The position numbers and the translations under genes were made by a program. DNA of 64,000 nt from Paenibacillus sp. FSL R5-0517 (GTDB lineage Bacteria > Bacillota > Bacilli > Paenibacillales > Paenibacillaceae): the NCBI RefSeq assembly GCF_037974355.1, contig NZ_CP150235.1, positions 3,844,001-3,908,000 on the forward strand, given 5' to 3'. Below, one piece after another: positions 17,730 through 26,940 of this stretch. Every line of letters begins with the position of its first letter. Within the stretch, counting starts at the first letter, position 1. The notes under the pieces were generated by a model. It made no database searches. It worked only from the letters and a program-made list of their open reading frames with translations, and was not told the origin of the DNA.

Positions 17730-19520
17730 TTAACGATACAACGGGCCAAACACACTGCAAGCACGGTAGTCTGCACTCTCGGGTTCACTGGTGCCGAATA
17801 ATCCCCATGCACGCGGGCGGAAAATCTCCGATTCTGGTACATTATGCATATTTACCGGAATGCGAAGCATGGAAGCGAGCGTAATCAGATCAGCACCGAT
17901 GTGTCCATACGAGATGGAGCCATGGTTCGCACCCCACTGATTCATGACCTCGTATACGGAAGTAAACGCTCCTGCCCCGGTTAGAACAGGTGCAAACCAG
18001 GTGGATGGCCAGGTTGGATCTGTCCGTTGATCCAGCGTATCATGCACGGCTTCAGGCAGATCGACCGTGTAACCCTGAGCGATCTGCAGCACTGGTCCCA
18101 GTCCTTTGACAAGATTCAGACGTGTCATCGTTACGGGCATACCACCTTTGGTCAGGAAATCCGCAGAATAGCCGCCTCCGCGGAAATATTCAACGGATGC
18201 CGGTCTCCACGATGTTGCTTTCAGACAGTCCTGAACTTCCTCATCTGTAATTTCCCAGAAAGGCTTAAGGACAGGCTTCCCGTCTCTAGACTGTTGTCCT
18301 GTGCCATCCAAAGCTGCGGAACCGGAGTTAATCAGATGCAAAATGCCATCCTTCGCGTTTCCTTCCAACTGATGCCCCGTCACACGCTGTACCGAATCCG
18401 GACTCCAATACGTACGTACATCAGCGAAGATCTGAGCCGTATGTGTGAGCAACGAACCGAACAACATCGATACGCCATTCAAGCTATCATTCTCTGTTGC
18501 AACCAGATAGGGCGCGCGCTTGCCATTCCAGTCAAAGGAAGAGTTTAATATCGACTCCAGAAAATCTCCATTTGGAGAATGGTCCGTCCACTGCCGTTGT
18601 CCCTGGAAGCCGGATACAATCGCGTGGTGGCCCATCGATTCCTCTGTAAACCCAAGCTCTGCCAATCTCGGGTTGCCCGCCATCAAGTCACGCACGATTT
18701 GGGTCATTTTCACAACCGTTTCCCATTCGTACTCTTTGCGTTTACGATCCGTTTGCAGATGGGCAGCGTTGTTATCCGGACCTTCGCTACAATTCTCCTT
18801 CACCCATGCCAGCGCGAGCTTATACTCCTCGGGGTCGTAGATTTCTTCTCCGATACGGCGAGTAAGTTCGCTCATATCCACGTATTCATTGCGCATACCC
18901 AAATACTCCTGGAAAAATGAATCATTCACAATCGAACCCGCAATTCCCATGGATACCGATCCAATGGACAGATACGCTTGCCCTTTCAAGGTAGCGGCTG
19001 CAAGACCCGCACGGCTGAACCGGAGCAATTTCTCACGCACATCATCAGGAATCGTTGTATCCCCGCCGTCTTGCACATCCTCTCCATAGATCCCAAAGGC
19101 CGGAATCCCCTTCTGTGCGTGGGCAGAGAGTACCGCTGCCAGATATACTGCACCCGGACGTTCAGTCCCGTTAAAACCCCAGATGGCAGTAGGGATGGAT
19201 GGCGACATATCCATGGTTTCCGTACCATAACACCAGCATGGTGTCACGGTGATCGTTACGCCCACATTGGAACGACTGAACAGTTCAGATGCTGCGGCCG
19301 CCTCGGCCACACCGCCAATACAAGTCTCAGCGACAACACATTCCACCGCGGAACCGTCCGGGTAACGCAGTTCGGCTGCAAGCAGCTCGGCAACGGATGT
19401 CGCCATCCGCATCGTCTGCTCTTCCAGTGACTCACGGACCCCTTTGCGTCTTCCATCAATCGTTGGACGAATACCAATCTTGGGGAAAGCCTGCTTATAA
19501 CGATAATCCTGATGTGTCAT
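17730..19520 (-). CDS. fucI: L-fucose isomerase
   Basis: 596 residues, the usual FucI length. Starts [28 protein letters not shown] at ATG 19520, seven to eight bases after AAGGAGG. Characteristic blocks include [57 protein letters not shown] and the C-terminal [13 protein letters not shown]. It interconverts L-fucose and L-fuculose (and often D-arabinose/D-ribulose) using Mn2+. It is the first gene of the fuc operon, behind a cre site and the operator at 19823-19851. Confidence 0.95.
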   Translation of the reverse strand: MTHQDYRYKQAFPKIGIRPTIDGRRKGVRESLEEQTMRMATSVAELLAAELRYPDGSAVECVVAETCIGGVAEAAAASELFSRSNVGVTITVTPCWCYGTETMDMSPSIPTAIWGFNGTERPGAVYLAAVLSAHAQKGIPAFGIYGEDVQDGGDTTIPDDVREKLLRFSRAGLAAATLKGQAYLSIGSVSMGIAGSIVNDSFFQEYLGMRNEYVDMSELTRRIGEEIYDPEEYKLALAWVKENCSEGPDNNAAHLQTDRKRKEYEWETVVKMTQIVRDLMAGNPRLAELGFTEESMGHHAIVSGFQGQRQWTDHSPNGDFLESILNSSFDWNGKRAPYLVATENDSLNGVSMLFGSLLTHTAQIFADVRTYWSPDSVQRVTGHQLEGNAKDGILHLINSGSAALDGTGQQSRDGKPVLKPFWEITDEEVQDCLKATSWRPASVEYFRGGGYSADFLTKGGMPVTMTRLNLVKGLGPVLQIAQGYTVDLPEAVHDTLDQRTDPTWPSTWFAPVLTGAGAFTSVYEVMNQWGANHGSISYGHIGADLITLASMLRIPVNMHNVPESEIFRPRAWGLFGTSEPESADYRACSVFGPLYR

Positions 19521-19687
19521 ACTAAAGTGTCCTCCTTCAATTCGTTTCATAGAATTTGGGTTGAATTGAGAAATCTTTTGTCTGATCCATGTGTATTGAA
19601 TGGCATGAGATAGTGATGGTATTACAACCGATACCCGGGTGGCACACAAGAACTGCATATACAGATTATCAAGAGCTTTCTCGACTA

Positions 19688-19702
19688 TTGAATACGTTTA
19701 CA
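19688..19702 (+). promoter_or_regulatory. cre-like site upstream of fucI
   Basis: TTGAATACGTTTACA, one mismatch to WTGNAANCGNWNNCW. It lies 168 bases before fucI, between the start and the LacI-type operator, and suggests CcpA repression of fucose use. Confidence 0.6.
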
Positions 19703-19822
19703 TGTTTGAAAAAATACCAATAAACCATTTCATTAATCAGCTATATATGTAGTTCCTCTATTCTAGAAAATGGAACGTGCATGAGCAATTTAACAAAATG
19801 GTTTATGTGGTAGTGACGTTCA

Positions 19823-19851
19823 GAACCCTTTAGGGTTATCGGTAACCCTAA
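19823..19851. promoter_or_regulatory. Palindromic operator between fucI and its LacI-family regulator
   Basis: Perfect arms TTAGGGTTA-TCGG-TAACCCTAA at 19830-19851 with a central CG, as LacI-family operators have. It shares its left arm with a second palindrome AACCC-TTTA-GGGTT at 19823-19836. The regulator start is 81 bases to the right and fucI is 310 bases to the left. Confidence 0.8.
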
Positions 19852-19932
19852 CATAGCATGAGCCTATCTTGCTGTCAATTGGCATTATCCTATAGAATGG
19901 TAAGACTATGTTGCGGAAAGGTTAGATCTCTT

Positions 19933-20949
19933 ATGATTACCATTTACGATATTGCCAAAAAAGCCAACGTCTCCGCCATGACGGTCTCCAAGGTCATTAA
20001 CCATACAGGCCGCATAAGTTCCGCTACACGTGAACGTGTGCAACAGGTGATCGACGAACTTGGCTACATCCCGAACTCGAATGCGCGCAGCCTTGTGCTT
20101 CAGCGAACCCAGATGCTCTCGCTGCTTATTACGGATATTACCAACCCTTTTTATACAACTCTCGCCCGTGGTGCTGAAGATGCAGCCCATCTTCGAGGGT
20201 ACCGTCTTTTATTTGGCAACAGTGATGAAGATTACAATAAGGAAAAGGACTACGTGGATGCGATTCTGTCAACTCGCGTCGATGGTGTACTCTTTGCCCC
20301 GGCGGGAGATCGGTCTCTGCCTCATCTGAAACAGTTACAGGAACGTCACATTCCGTTTGTCTTTCTGGACCGCACCGTACCTGGCATTACATCGGATATC
20401 ATTGCGGGTGATAGCCGGGAAGGTGCAATTGAGCTGATCCGTTATTTGGTGCAATTGGGACACCAGCGCATTGCACTGGTCAATGGTTCTTCCGAGGTTT
20501 CTACCGCCAGACTGCGGGAGGAAGGTTATATAGAGGGTATACGTGAGGCCGGAGCTGAGATCGATCCCGAGCTTGTGCTTCGAACAGGGTACCGGAATTT
20601 CACCGATGAAGAGGGACTGGATCGACTACTCTCACAACCGGAGCAACCAACCGCTATTTTTGCAGCCAACAACATGCTGGCGATTGGGGTCATCCGACTT
20701 TTGCGCAAACGTGGACTACGTGTACCAGAAGACATATCTGTCGTGTGCTTCGACGATCTGGATCTGGCTTCTGCCTTTGATCCATTTCTGACCGTAGCGG
20801 CACAGCCTGCATATGACTTCGGGTTTCAGGGGGTACAAATGCTGATTGACAGGATTGAGGGAAAAGCCCCTTCCGAGCCCCAAACCATCATTTTACCGTC
20901 AGAAATTCGCATAAGGGCTTCTGCCTCTGCTCCACGAGAGCCACACTGA
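19933..20949 (+). CDS. LacI-family transcriptional regulator of the fuc genes
   Basis: 338 residues. N-terminal HTH TIYDIAKKANVSAMTVSKVIN with hinge YIPNSNARSLV, then a periplasmic-binding-like sensor domain (VDGVLFAPAGD, FVFLDRTVPG, AIFAANNMLAIGV, ISVVCFDDLDLASAFDP). The start ATG 19933 follows GGAAAGG. It is divergent from fucI across the palindromic operator, so it most likely represses fucI-kinase-fucA; the inducer is unknown. Confidence 0.87.
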   Translation: MITIYDIAKKANVSAMTVSKVINHTGRISSATRERVQQVIDELGYIPNSNARSLVLQRTQMLSLLITDITNPFYTTLARGAEDAAHLRGYRLLFGNSDEDYNKEKDYVDAILSTRVDGVLFAPAGDRSLPHLKQLQERHIPFVFLDRTVPGITSDIIAGDSREGAIELIRYLVQLGHQRIALVNGSSEVSTARLREEGYIEGIREAGAEIDPELVLRTGYRNFTDEEGLDRLLSQPEQPTAIFAANNMLAIGVIRLLRKRGLRVPEDISVVCFDDLDLASAFDPFLTVAAQPAYDFGFQGVQMLIDRIEGKAPSEPQTIILPSEIRIRASASAPREPH

Positions 20950-20995
20950 CAGAACAACCTACCCATTGCTGTTATCGTTATCGTGTACGTGATTT
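20943..20995 (+). repeat. Dispersed intergenic repeat, internally deleted copy
   Basis: ACACTGACAGAACAACC, CATTGCTGTTATC and then GTTATCGTGTA: the left third of the complete repeat is joined directly to a piece of its right end. It overlaps the stop region of the LacI gene. Confidence 0.5.
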
Positions 20996-21043
20996 CTCCC
21001 TCCTATCTGGATTGAGTCACGTTCAAATTCTGAAAAAAAGTAC

Positions 21044-21096
21044 AACATAAAGAGGGTGCACCAGAGATTACGCTCTGGTTGCACCCTCTTTATGTT
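21044..21096. terminator. Strong bidirectional terminator
   Basis: Arms AACATAAAGAGGGTGCA and TGCACCCTCTTTATGTT continue into CCAGAG/CTCTGG with one bulged base and a six-base loop. It lies between the convergent LacI gene and the SDR gene. Confidence 0.9.
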
Positions 21097-21134
21097 CATT
21101 CCGTGGTATTTCAGTTCTATCCAATGCGATATGT

Positions 21135-22028
21135 CTACCGCTCCGACTGTAATGCGAGAGCGACTTCTCGAACAAGTCCCGGGAACCAGTCCATCAGAGG
21201 TTCGAACGTATATCCAGCTTGTTCTGCCTTGGTCGTCACCATCGTCCATGATTGCTCAACGCCGAAGGGAGACATATCTTCTTTCACCGTTTCCGTAAGG
21301 ATCTGGGACTGCATGCCCGTGACCGTCTCGATCAGATGTATCATGGCTGACAGCGTAATTGCACCCTTGGAAGCTGCATTCACCGGCCCGGTAATGGACG
21401 AATGTCCAAGCCAGGCAAGGAATCTTGCCGCTTCGGTGGAATTGATAAATCCAATCTCTGCATCCGGATTTGGCATGCCAATCGGTTTTCCTTTTTGCAC
21501 ATGTTCAATATGAAAATGGAGTCTTCTCGTATAATCATCAATCCCGAGTACAATTGGAATACGCATCGCTACGACCGGGAAATCCGCTTCCTGAAAAAAG
21601 ACAGCCTCTGCAAGCCGTTTACCTTCTCCGTACGAAAAATCCTCCGCACTCCCATACTGTAATGGATATGTATACGGGTCAAAATCCGTTTCCTTAAATC
21701 CAGGTCTGGGATCACCGTAAACGGAGAGTGTGGATGTCAAAACGTATCTTTTGGTTCGCCCAGCGAATGCCTCGCATGCCGATTTTGCCGCATCTGGTGT
21801 ATAACAGATATTGTCGTACACGACATCCCACATGTCTGTCTGCGCAACCTCTGCCAGAGATTCCGGGTCTTCACGATCCATCTTGATCCGGTTCACTTCG
21901 GGTCCGAAGTCGACATCCGTTTTACCACGAGTGGCGACTGTGATCTGCGACTTCCCTTCCCACAGTAAGTGATCCACGAGACGTTTTCCAAAAAAGCGTG
22001 TACCCCCAAGTATAAGGACTTTATTCAT
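21135..22028 (-). CDS. NAD-dependent epimerase/dehydratase family protein (extended SDR)
   Basis: 297 residues. The Rossmann motif is VLILGGTRFFGKRL and the catalytic-type region has LTSTLSVYGD. The canonical YxxxK is not obvious; YGEGKRLAE supplies Y..GK in the right area. GGAGG precedes the ATG by eight bases. Related proteins act on nucleotide sugars or as RNA-associated isoflavone-reductase-like proteins, so the substrate stays open. It ends close to the following methyltransferase's 5' partner on the same strand (27-bp gap). Confidence 0.8.
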   Translation of the reverse strand: MNKVLILGGTRFFGKRLVDHLLWEGKSQITVATRGKTDVDFGPEVNRIKMDREDPESLAEVAQTDMWDVVYDNICYTPDAAKSACEAFAGRTKRYVLTSTLSVYGDPRPGFKETDFDPYTYPLQYGSAEDFSYGEGKRLAEAVFFQEADFPVVAMRIPIVLGIDDYTRRLHFHIEHVQKGKPIGMPNPDAEIGFINSTEAARFLAWLGHSSITGPVNAASKGAITLSAMIHLIETVTGMQSQILTETVKEDMSPFGVEQSWTMVTTKAEQAGYTFEPLMDWFPGLVREVALALQSER

Positions 22029-22055
22029 CCGAAAAACCTCCTATCTTGTTCAATT

Positions 22056-22778
22056 CTATTTAACAATGTGAAGCATGGTGTGAGCATTCCGTTGAAACTC
22101 ATATGACGTTGGTTCTTCGGAAACGGCGTATCCACGCTGTTCGAGTATTAATTTTAATTCATCCATGTGCTTGTAACGTTCGCCAGACAGATCCACTGTT
22201 GGGAAAATGCGAACCTCTCGTTTGCTCACACGCAGCAGCTCCATTACGGTTGCAACATGAAAATCAACATGCAATCGATCCGCATACGTAAACAGGAAAT
22301 GAGCGGATAACGTCAGATCGAATTGTTCATCGGCAAAAGGAAGATCCGGGAGCGCAGACGCCACATAACGGTCAGGGAACATTCTCATATCTGCGATGCA
22401 ATCTGTGATGGCACGAGTTCGCTCTTCCTTTAACCCCTGGATTGATCCAAATTGATCCCACACATATATGTTTTGCACGGGTTCCATATGTTTCATCGTA
22501 TGCTCAATATCCTGATATCCCTTTACTTCAAGCTCGTCGATCCCGTATTCGTAGGCAATATCTATCGCTATGGGGTCTGCACCCAACTTGCGCGCCTGAC
22601 TGCTGAACGAACATGCTCCGCCGGGACAATCCAGAATCGACTTGCCAGTAATCTCCTCTACCGTTAAGTTGAACATTTTCATATATTCCTCGAAGGTTCT
22701 TCCTATAAAGACAATCTGTGACAATTCCAAACTACCAGAATCATTGGAGAGTTTGTTGCTCTGCTCATCTCTGCTCAT
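22056..22778 (-). CDS. Class I SAM-dependent methyltransferase-like protein
   Basis: 240 residues. The SAM-binding motif I appears as SILDCPGGACSFSSQARKLGADPIAID, motif IV region as FDLTLSAHFLFTYADRL and a later LLRVSKREVRIFP. Methyl acceptor unknown. The ribosome site is weak. It is tightly spaced with the SDR gene downstream and a Gfo/Idh/MocA gene upstream, all minus strand, so they may form a small operon. Confidence 0.72.
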   Translation of the reverse strand: MSRDEQSNKLSNDSGSLELSQIVFIGRTFEEYMKMFNLTVEEITGKSILDCPGGACSFSSQARKLGADPIAIDIAYEYGIDELEVKGYQDIEHTMKHMEPVQNIYVWDQFGSIQGLKEERTRAITDCIADMRMFPDRYVASALPDLPFADEQFDLTLSAHFLFTYADRLHVDFHVATVMELLRVSKREVRIFPTVDLSGERYKHMDELKLILEQRGYAVSEEPTSYEFQRNAHTMLHIVK

Positions 22779-22808
22779 CTCGTCTCAGCTACCTTTCCTG
22801 TTTTGGAA

Positions 22809-23789
22809 TCAATCGTTAGGGAACACAAGCCCAATCTGCTTCCGAATCTGATCCATGACCTGCATCGTAACATAAGAGCGTTCATACGTGTTCATACTGG
22901 ACTCCATCTGGCCTTCCTGAACCAGATTCACGAACTCCTCCACTTCATAATACATCGCCGGATGGTTTTGTTCGACTGTGAGTTGCTCCACCGTACCGTC
23001 ATTGTATCGTATCTCTGCATGTTCTGGTGAACCAATCTTGTCAATGATGATGCTTCCCAGTTCCCCCATGATTTCGCTTGGTACATGAGAGTTGGAGATT
23101 TTGGAATAGGTAACGACCGCATCCATCCCATTATAATCCAGAAGCACACTCCCTTGTCCATCCACGCCAGATTCCAGCATCATCGCTTGGGACTGGACAC
23201 GGTTAGGTGCACCAAACAATGTAATCAACGGATAGAGACAATATACACCGAGATCCATTAACGCACCATTGGCGAGTTCAGGCTTGAACGCGTTCAGGAC
23301 AATCCCTTCTTTGTACTTGTCGTAACGCGAAGAATACTGAGAGTATCCTGCTACGTATTTGCGGACAGGACCGATTTTATGCAGGTTTTCCTGCACCATT
23401 TTGAAGTGGGGAACAAGAGTAGATTTCATCGCTTCCATAAGCAGAACCTGATGTTCTTGTGCTGTATCGATCATACTCCGAACTTCGGCGCTATTTGCAG
23501 CCAGAGGTTTCTCGCACAATACATGTTTGCCATTTCTCAGAAAAAGTTCAGCCTGCTCTGCATGAACCGTATTCGGTGTTGCAATGTAGACTGCATCGAT
23601 CACATCACTTGCCGCCAACTCTTCCAGATCGGTGAAGCGATGCTCAACATCATATTTATCTGCAAATGCATTAGCCTTATCTTCAGTTCTTGAATACACG
23701 GCGGTTAATTTGAATCCTTCAACCTGTGCTGCGGCTTCAAGAAGCTTTTCTGTAATCCAGTTGGTACCCACTACGCCAAAACGAACCAT
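22809..23789 (-). CDS. Gfo/Idh/MocA-family oxidoreductase
   Basis: 326 residues. N-terminal NAD(P)-binding fold RFGVVGTNWITEKLL, then the family motif CEKPLAANSAEV with its catalytic Lys, and a C-terminal beta-sheet domain (YSQYSSRYDKYKEG, LMDLGVYCLYPL). It probably oxidises or epimerises a sugar or inositol-like substrate. GAGGTAGG lies upstream. It is distinct in sequence from the two other paralogues near 26 and 28 kb. Confidence 0.85.
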   Translation of the reverse strand: MVRFGVVGTNWITEKLLEAAAQVEGFKLTAVYSRTEDKANAFADKYDVEHRFTDLEELAASDVIDAVYIATPNTVHAEQAELFLRNGKHVLCEKPLAANSAEVRSMIDTAQEHQVLLMEAMKSTLVPHFKMVQENLHKIGPVRKYVAGYSQYSSRYDKYKEGIVLNAFKPELANGALMDLGVYCLYPLITLFGAPNRVQSQAMMLESGVDGQGSVLLDYNGMDAVVTYSKISNSHVPSEIMGELGSIIIDKIGSPEHAEIRYNDGTVEQLTVEQNHPAMYYEVEEFVNLVQEGQMESSMNTYERSYVTMQVMDQIRKQIGLVFPND

Positions 23790-23839
23790 GCCTACCTACC
23801 TCTTTCATCTATAAATTTCATTTGAGTTCTATATGAATC

Positions 23840-24012
23840 CAACTAAAGTATCTACACTTACCACTCCGATGACAGAATAACCTTCCGATCGCTGTTATCC
23901 CCAGATTTTTTTTAATTCCCTTCTTCAAAGGGAAAATCCGGGGATAAAGGCGAACGCTTCGCTTCTTCACGTTATTTCCGTCCTCTCCGTTCTCGTGTAG
24001 AAAGTTTAGTTG
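23840..24012 (+). repeat. Dispersed MITE-like repeat, complete copy
   Basis: 173 bp bounded by CAACTAAAGTATCTACAC (23840-23857) and the inverted GTGTAGAAAGTTTAGTTG (23995-24012), 18-base arms with two mismatches. Inside, TTATCCCC (23895 onward) and GGGGATAA (from 23940) pair, as do TTCCCTT and AAGGGAA, so the centre forms a long hairpin. TATAT occurs just outside both ends. It fills most of the 381-bp divergent gap between the oxidoreductase and adaA. Confidence 0.85.
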
Positions 24013-24170
24013 AACCTATATAACCTTTTATACCATCTTGTATATTGTAGCTCATATTTCGTTCAGATTGAAGAAAGGTACGGTATCCCGGTATTGATAT
24101 CTTGCTTTTTAAGCTAAAACTTCGTCAATCCCTTGGAATCAGGGGTATAATTAGAGATGAGGTGATCACC

Positions 24171-24755
24171 ATGGAAAGTCCGGATCAAGATCGCATACTG
24201 CCCAAATCGATAGATGAAAAATACTGGCGTGCCATCATCCACAACGATAATTCTTATGATGGAACGTTCTTTTACGGTGTACAGACAACAGGCATTTTCT
24301 GCCGCCCTTCCTGTAAGTCCAGAGCACCCAAAGCTGAAAATGTGCTGATATTTCAACGTGTTGAAGAAGCGTTGGCACGAAAGTTCAGGCCCTGCAAACG
24401 TTGTAAACCTACAGGGGAGCGGGTACCTGATCAGGAGTGGATATATGGGATCACCGATTACATTGAACATCATTACGCCGAACCGCTAACCCTGGATGTC
24501 CTTGCCACCGTGAGTCATGGCAGCCCTTATCATCTGCATCGTGTATTCAAGCGGATTACAGGCCGCACACCGGTTCAATATATTCAGGATAAACGAGTGA
24601 CCGAAGCCCGGAATTTGCTTGAACATACCAGACTAACCGTCACGGATATTGGACGCCAGGTCGGTATACCTAACTCGGCTTATTTCATTACTGTATTTCG
24701 CAAACACACAGGTCTTACACCTGCACATTACCGCGAAAGGTATGACAACTCATGA
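24171..24755 (+). CDS. adaA: AdaA-type methylphosphotriester-DNA methyltransferase and AraC-type activator
   Basis: 194 residues. The zinc site cysteines 44, 48, 75 and 78 (GIFCRPSCKS, PCKRCKP) have the same spacing as 38, 42, 69 and 72 of E. coli Ada; Cys44 would be the methyl acceptor. The C-terminal part (about 90-190) is an AraC-type double HTH with SPYHLHRVFKRITGRTPVQYI and NSAYFITVFRKHTGLTP. It should sense DNA methyl damage by accepting a methyl group and then activate repair genes. ATG 24171 follows GAGGTGATC. No ogt/adaB partner follows; instead a radical SAM gene overlaps it by four bases. Confidence 0.92.
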   Translation: MESPDQDRILPKSIDEKYWRAIIHNDNSYDGTFFYGVQTTGIFCRPSCKSRAPKAENVLIFQRVEEALARKFRPCKRCKPTGERVPDQEWIYGITDYIEHHYAEPLTLDVLATVSHGSPYHLHRVFKRITGRTPVQYIQDKRVTEARNLLEHTRLTVTDIGRQVGIPNSAYFITVFRKHTGLTPAHYRERYDNS

Positions 24756-25570
24756 AAACCAACCTTTCTTACAAAGTACCTAAAACGTTACTGAACAAAG
24801 GAACAGGTTTCCTTAATGGATATACACATACGTTGAATCCGTACACAGGCTGCGCCTTCGGTTGTTCCTATTGTTATGTCAGACAGATGCCAGTCTCTCT
24901 ATTTCGCAAAGAGGATTGGGGGAGCTGGGTTGATGTGAAACAGGAGGCCTCCCGAGTGTTCGCCAAAGAATTGCAGCGTGCCCTGGCGAAAGGCAAAGTC
25001 ACGCTGTTCATGTCATCCAGTACAGACCCGTATCAACCCGCCGAATACAAGGAATGTATCACGCGTTCATTACTTGAAACGATGGTACAGTATCCGCCCG
25101 ATTTTGTATTGGTCCAAACCCGCAGTCCCCTCGTTACCCGGGATATAGATCTCTTACTACAGTTAGGAGACCGGGTTCGGGTCAGTATGACTGTCGAGAC
25201 GGATTTGGACGATATGCGCAAACATTTCAGTCCTTCTGCTCCACCGATTGCAGGCCGATTACGTGCATTGGAACAGTTGCGGGATGCCGGAATACCCACA
25301 CAGGTTGCGATTGCTCCCGTATTACCCAGCAGTGAGGATTTTGCAGCCATCTTGAGACCTCTCGTTCAGCGTGTATGCATTGACGATTATTTCATGGGCG
25401 ATGGCAGTGAGGGCAAGCGCACCCGGCGACTCGGCATGGAGTCGCTCTACCAGCAAGTGGGGATGGCGGACTGGTATCATCCAGATGCGTATCAGATCGT
25501 CGTTGAGCGGATGAAAGACTATTTTGCCGAGGATGAAATCTGGATCAGTCAGGCTGGATTCGAGCCGTAA
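24752..25570 (+). CDS. Radical SAM protein of the spore-photoproduct-lyase-like (Rv2578c) type
   Basis: 272 residues. The 4Fe-4S motif is C34-AFG-C38-SY-C41 (CxxxCxxC) in NPYTGCAFGCSYCYVRQ. FMSSSTDPYQPAE is the typical block after it, with VQTRSPLVTRDIDLL and SMTVETDLDDMRKHFSP following. The family is related to SplB but lacks its C-terminal DNA-lesion region; its reaction is not established. ATGA overlap with adaA means coupled translation and suggests a role in alkylation damage or its control. Confidence 0.88.
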   Translation: MKTNLSYKVPKTLLNKGTGFLNGYTHTLNPYTGCAFGCSYCYVRQMPVSLFRKEDWGSWVDVKQEASRVFAKELQRALAKGKVTLFMSSSTDPYQPAEYKECITRSLLETMVQYPPDFVLVQTRSPLVTRDIDLLLQLGDRVRVSMTVETDLDDMRKHFSPSAPPIAGRLRALEQLRDAGIPTQVAIAPVLPSSEDFAAILRPLVQRVCIDDYFMGDGSEGKRTRRLGMESLYQQVGMADWYHPDAYQIVVERMKDYFAEDEIWISQAGFEP

Positions 25571-25581
25571 ATGACTATATA

Positions 25582-25662
25582 AGTTGTCCAAAGAATATTT
25601 ACACTGGACACTCCGATGACAGAACAACCTTCCGATCGCAGTTATCCCCAGATTTCTTGGAT
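25582..25662 (+). repeat. Dispersed repeat, left half only
   Basis: Starts with the terminal arm AGTTGTCC..ATTTACAC, continues ACACTCCGATGACAGAACAACCTTCCGATCGC and GTTATCCCCAGATTT as in the complete copies, then stops. The right half is absent; a terminator hairpin follows directly. Confidence 0.75.
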
Positions 25663-25671
25663 TTAATAAAA

Positions 25672-25709
25672 AATAGCCCCTTTCCTGATTTGCAGGAAAA
25701 GGGGCTATT
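25672..25709. terminator. Bidirectional terminator
   Basis: AATAGCCCCTTTCCTG / CAGGAAAAGGGGCTATT with one bulge and a five-base loop, A-rich before and T-containing after. It serves the radical SAM gene and the convergent sugar oxidoreductase operon. Confidence 0.85.
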
Positions 25710-25737
25710 CGTTATGACATAAACAATAATGGCTATC

Positions 25738-26844
25738 TTACTTATCCAATGTATACAATGGCAGATCCGCTGGCAATGCAGCCGGGCGCTGACACGAGCT
25801 TTTCATCTGGTAGAAAGTCTGTTCGTCGGATGAATCGTGGAATGCCCACATGGCCTCAAGAACATGGTACGCCAGTTCCCCGCTCGCCCGATGTGCGCGT
25901 CCGCTATGAGCTGCATAGGCCATATCTGCCACACCAATGCCGCGAGTATTTTCCTGATACCCTGGTAGAAGCGGAACTTCCGTCCATTCCTGTTCACCCA
26001 GCAAGCGGTAACGAACAGGACCGCCGAAGGTGTTGGGATCAGGTACCTGCAAAGTACCGTGCGTGCCATATATCTCAATCGGTGGCAGTGCACTTCCGCC
26101 AAATACGTCAAAGCTCGTAATCAGCGTGCCAATGGCACCCTGCTCAAACTGCAACAGACCCGTAACGTGAGTTGGAATTTCGACGGGAACCACTTGACCT
26201 CTTTTTTTCTCACTCGTAATCGTGCGTTCTTCCATGGCTTTACCTGTCATGCCCGCAATGGACTTGATAGGCCCCATCAGTTGAACCAATGCCGTGAGGT
26301 AGTACGGACCCATGTCGAACATTGGCCCACCGCCTGACGCGTAATAAAACTCCGGATCTGGGTGCCAGTGCTCATGACCACGGCTCATCATAAATGCGGT
26401 CGCCGCTACCGGCTTGCCGATCACTCCTTCCTCCACCAATTGAAGTGAAGTCTGGATGCCTGATCCAAAGAACGTCTCTGGTGCGCAGCCTACGAGCAGT
26501 CCTTTACGCTTCGCTGTTTCGAGCACAGCCTGACCTTCCTCACGGGTAACTGCGAGCGGTTTCTCCACATAGACATGTTTGCCTGATTCGAGTGCCCGCA
26601 AGCATACATCCGCATGAACGGAAGGAATCGTCAGGTTGATGATCAGCTCAATCTCGGGATCAGCCAAGATTTCATCCACGCTGTATACGTTTGGCACGTT
26701 ATAGGCTGCAGCCTGCTCCTCTGCACGTTTCCGATCAAGATCCGCAACAGCAACAAGTTCCAGCACCTCGAACCGGTGACAGTTTTCCATATATATACCG
26801 CTGATTTTACCGCAGCCAATAATGCCTACTTTCATTGTTTTCAT
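25738..26844 (-). CDS. Gfo/Idh/MocA-family oxidoreductase
   Basis: 368 residues. NAD(P)-binding GIIGCGKISGIYMEN, the VEKPLAVTREEG catalytic-Lys motif, and ASGGGPMFDMGPYYLTALVQL in the C-terminal domain, as in sugar dehydrogenases of this superfamily. GGGAG lies nine bases before the ATG. Last gene of the LacI-Gfo-ThuA-Gfo unit; substrate likely a carbohydrate. Confidence 0.87.
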   Translation of the reverse strand: MKTMKVGIIGCGKISGIYMENCHRFEVLELVAVADLDRKRAEEQAAAYNVPNVYSVDEILADPEIELIINLTIPSVHADVCLRALESGKHVYVEKPLAVTREEGQAVLETAKRKGLLVGCAPETFFGSGIQTSLQLVEEGVIGKPVAATAFMMSRGHEHWHPDPEFYYASGGGPMFDMGPYYLTALVQLMGPIKSIAGMTGKAMEERTITSEKKRGQVVPVEIPTHVTGLLQFEQGAIGTLITSFDVFGGSALPPIEIYGTHGTLQVPDPNTFGGPVRYRLLGEQEWTEVPLLPGYQENTRGIGVADMAYAAHSGRAHRASGELAYHVLEAMWAFHDSSDEQTFYQMKSSCQRPAALPADLPLYTLDK

Positions 26845-26940
26845 GCCTGGGGCTCCCTTCGCCGTGGATCAGAAATGGTTTATCCATTGAGGATGAATTG
26901 TTGACACTGAAGTTACGTTTGCAATCAAACTACGATCTCA

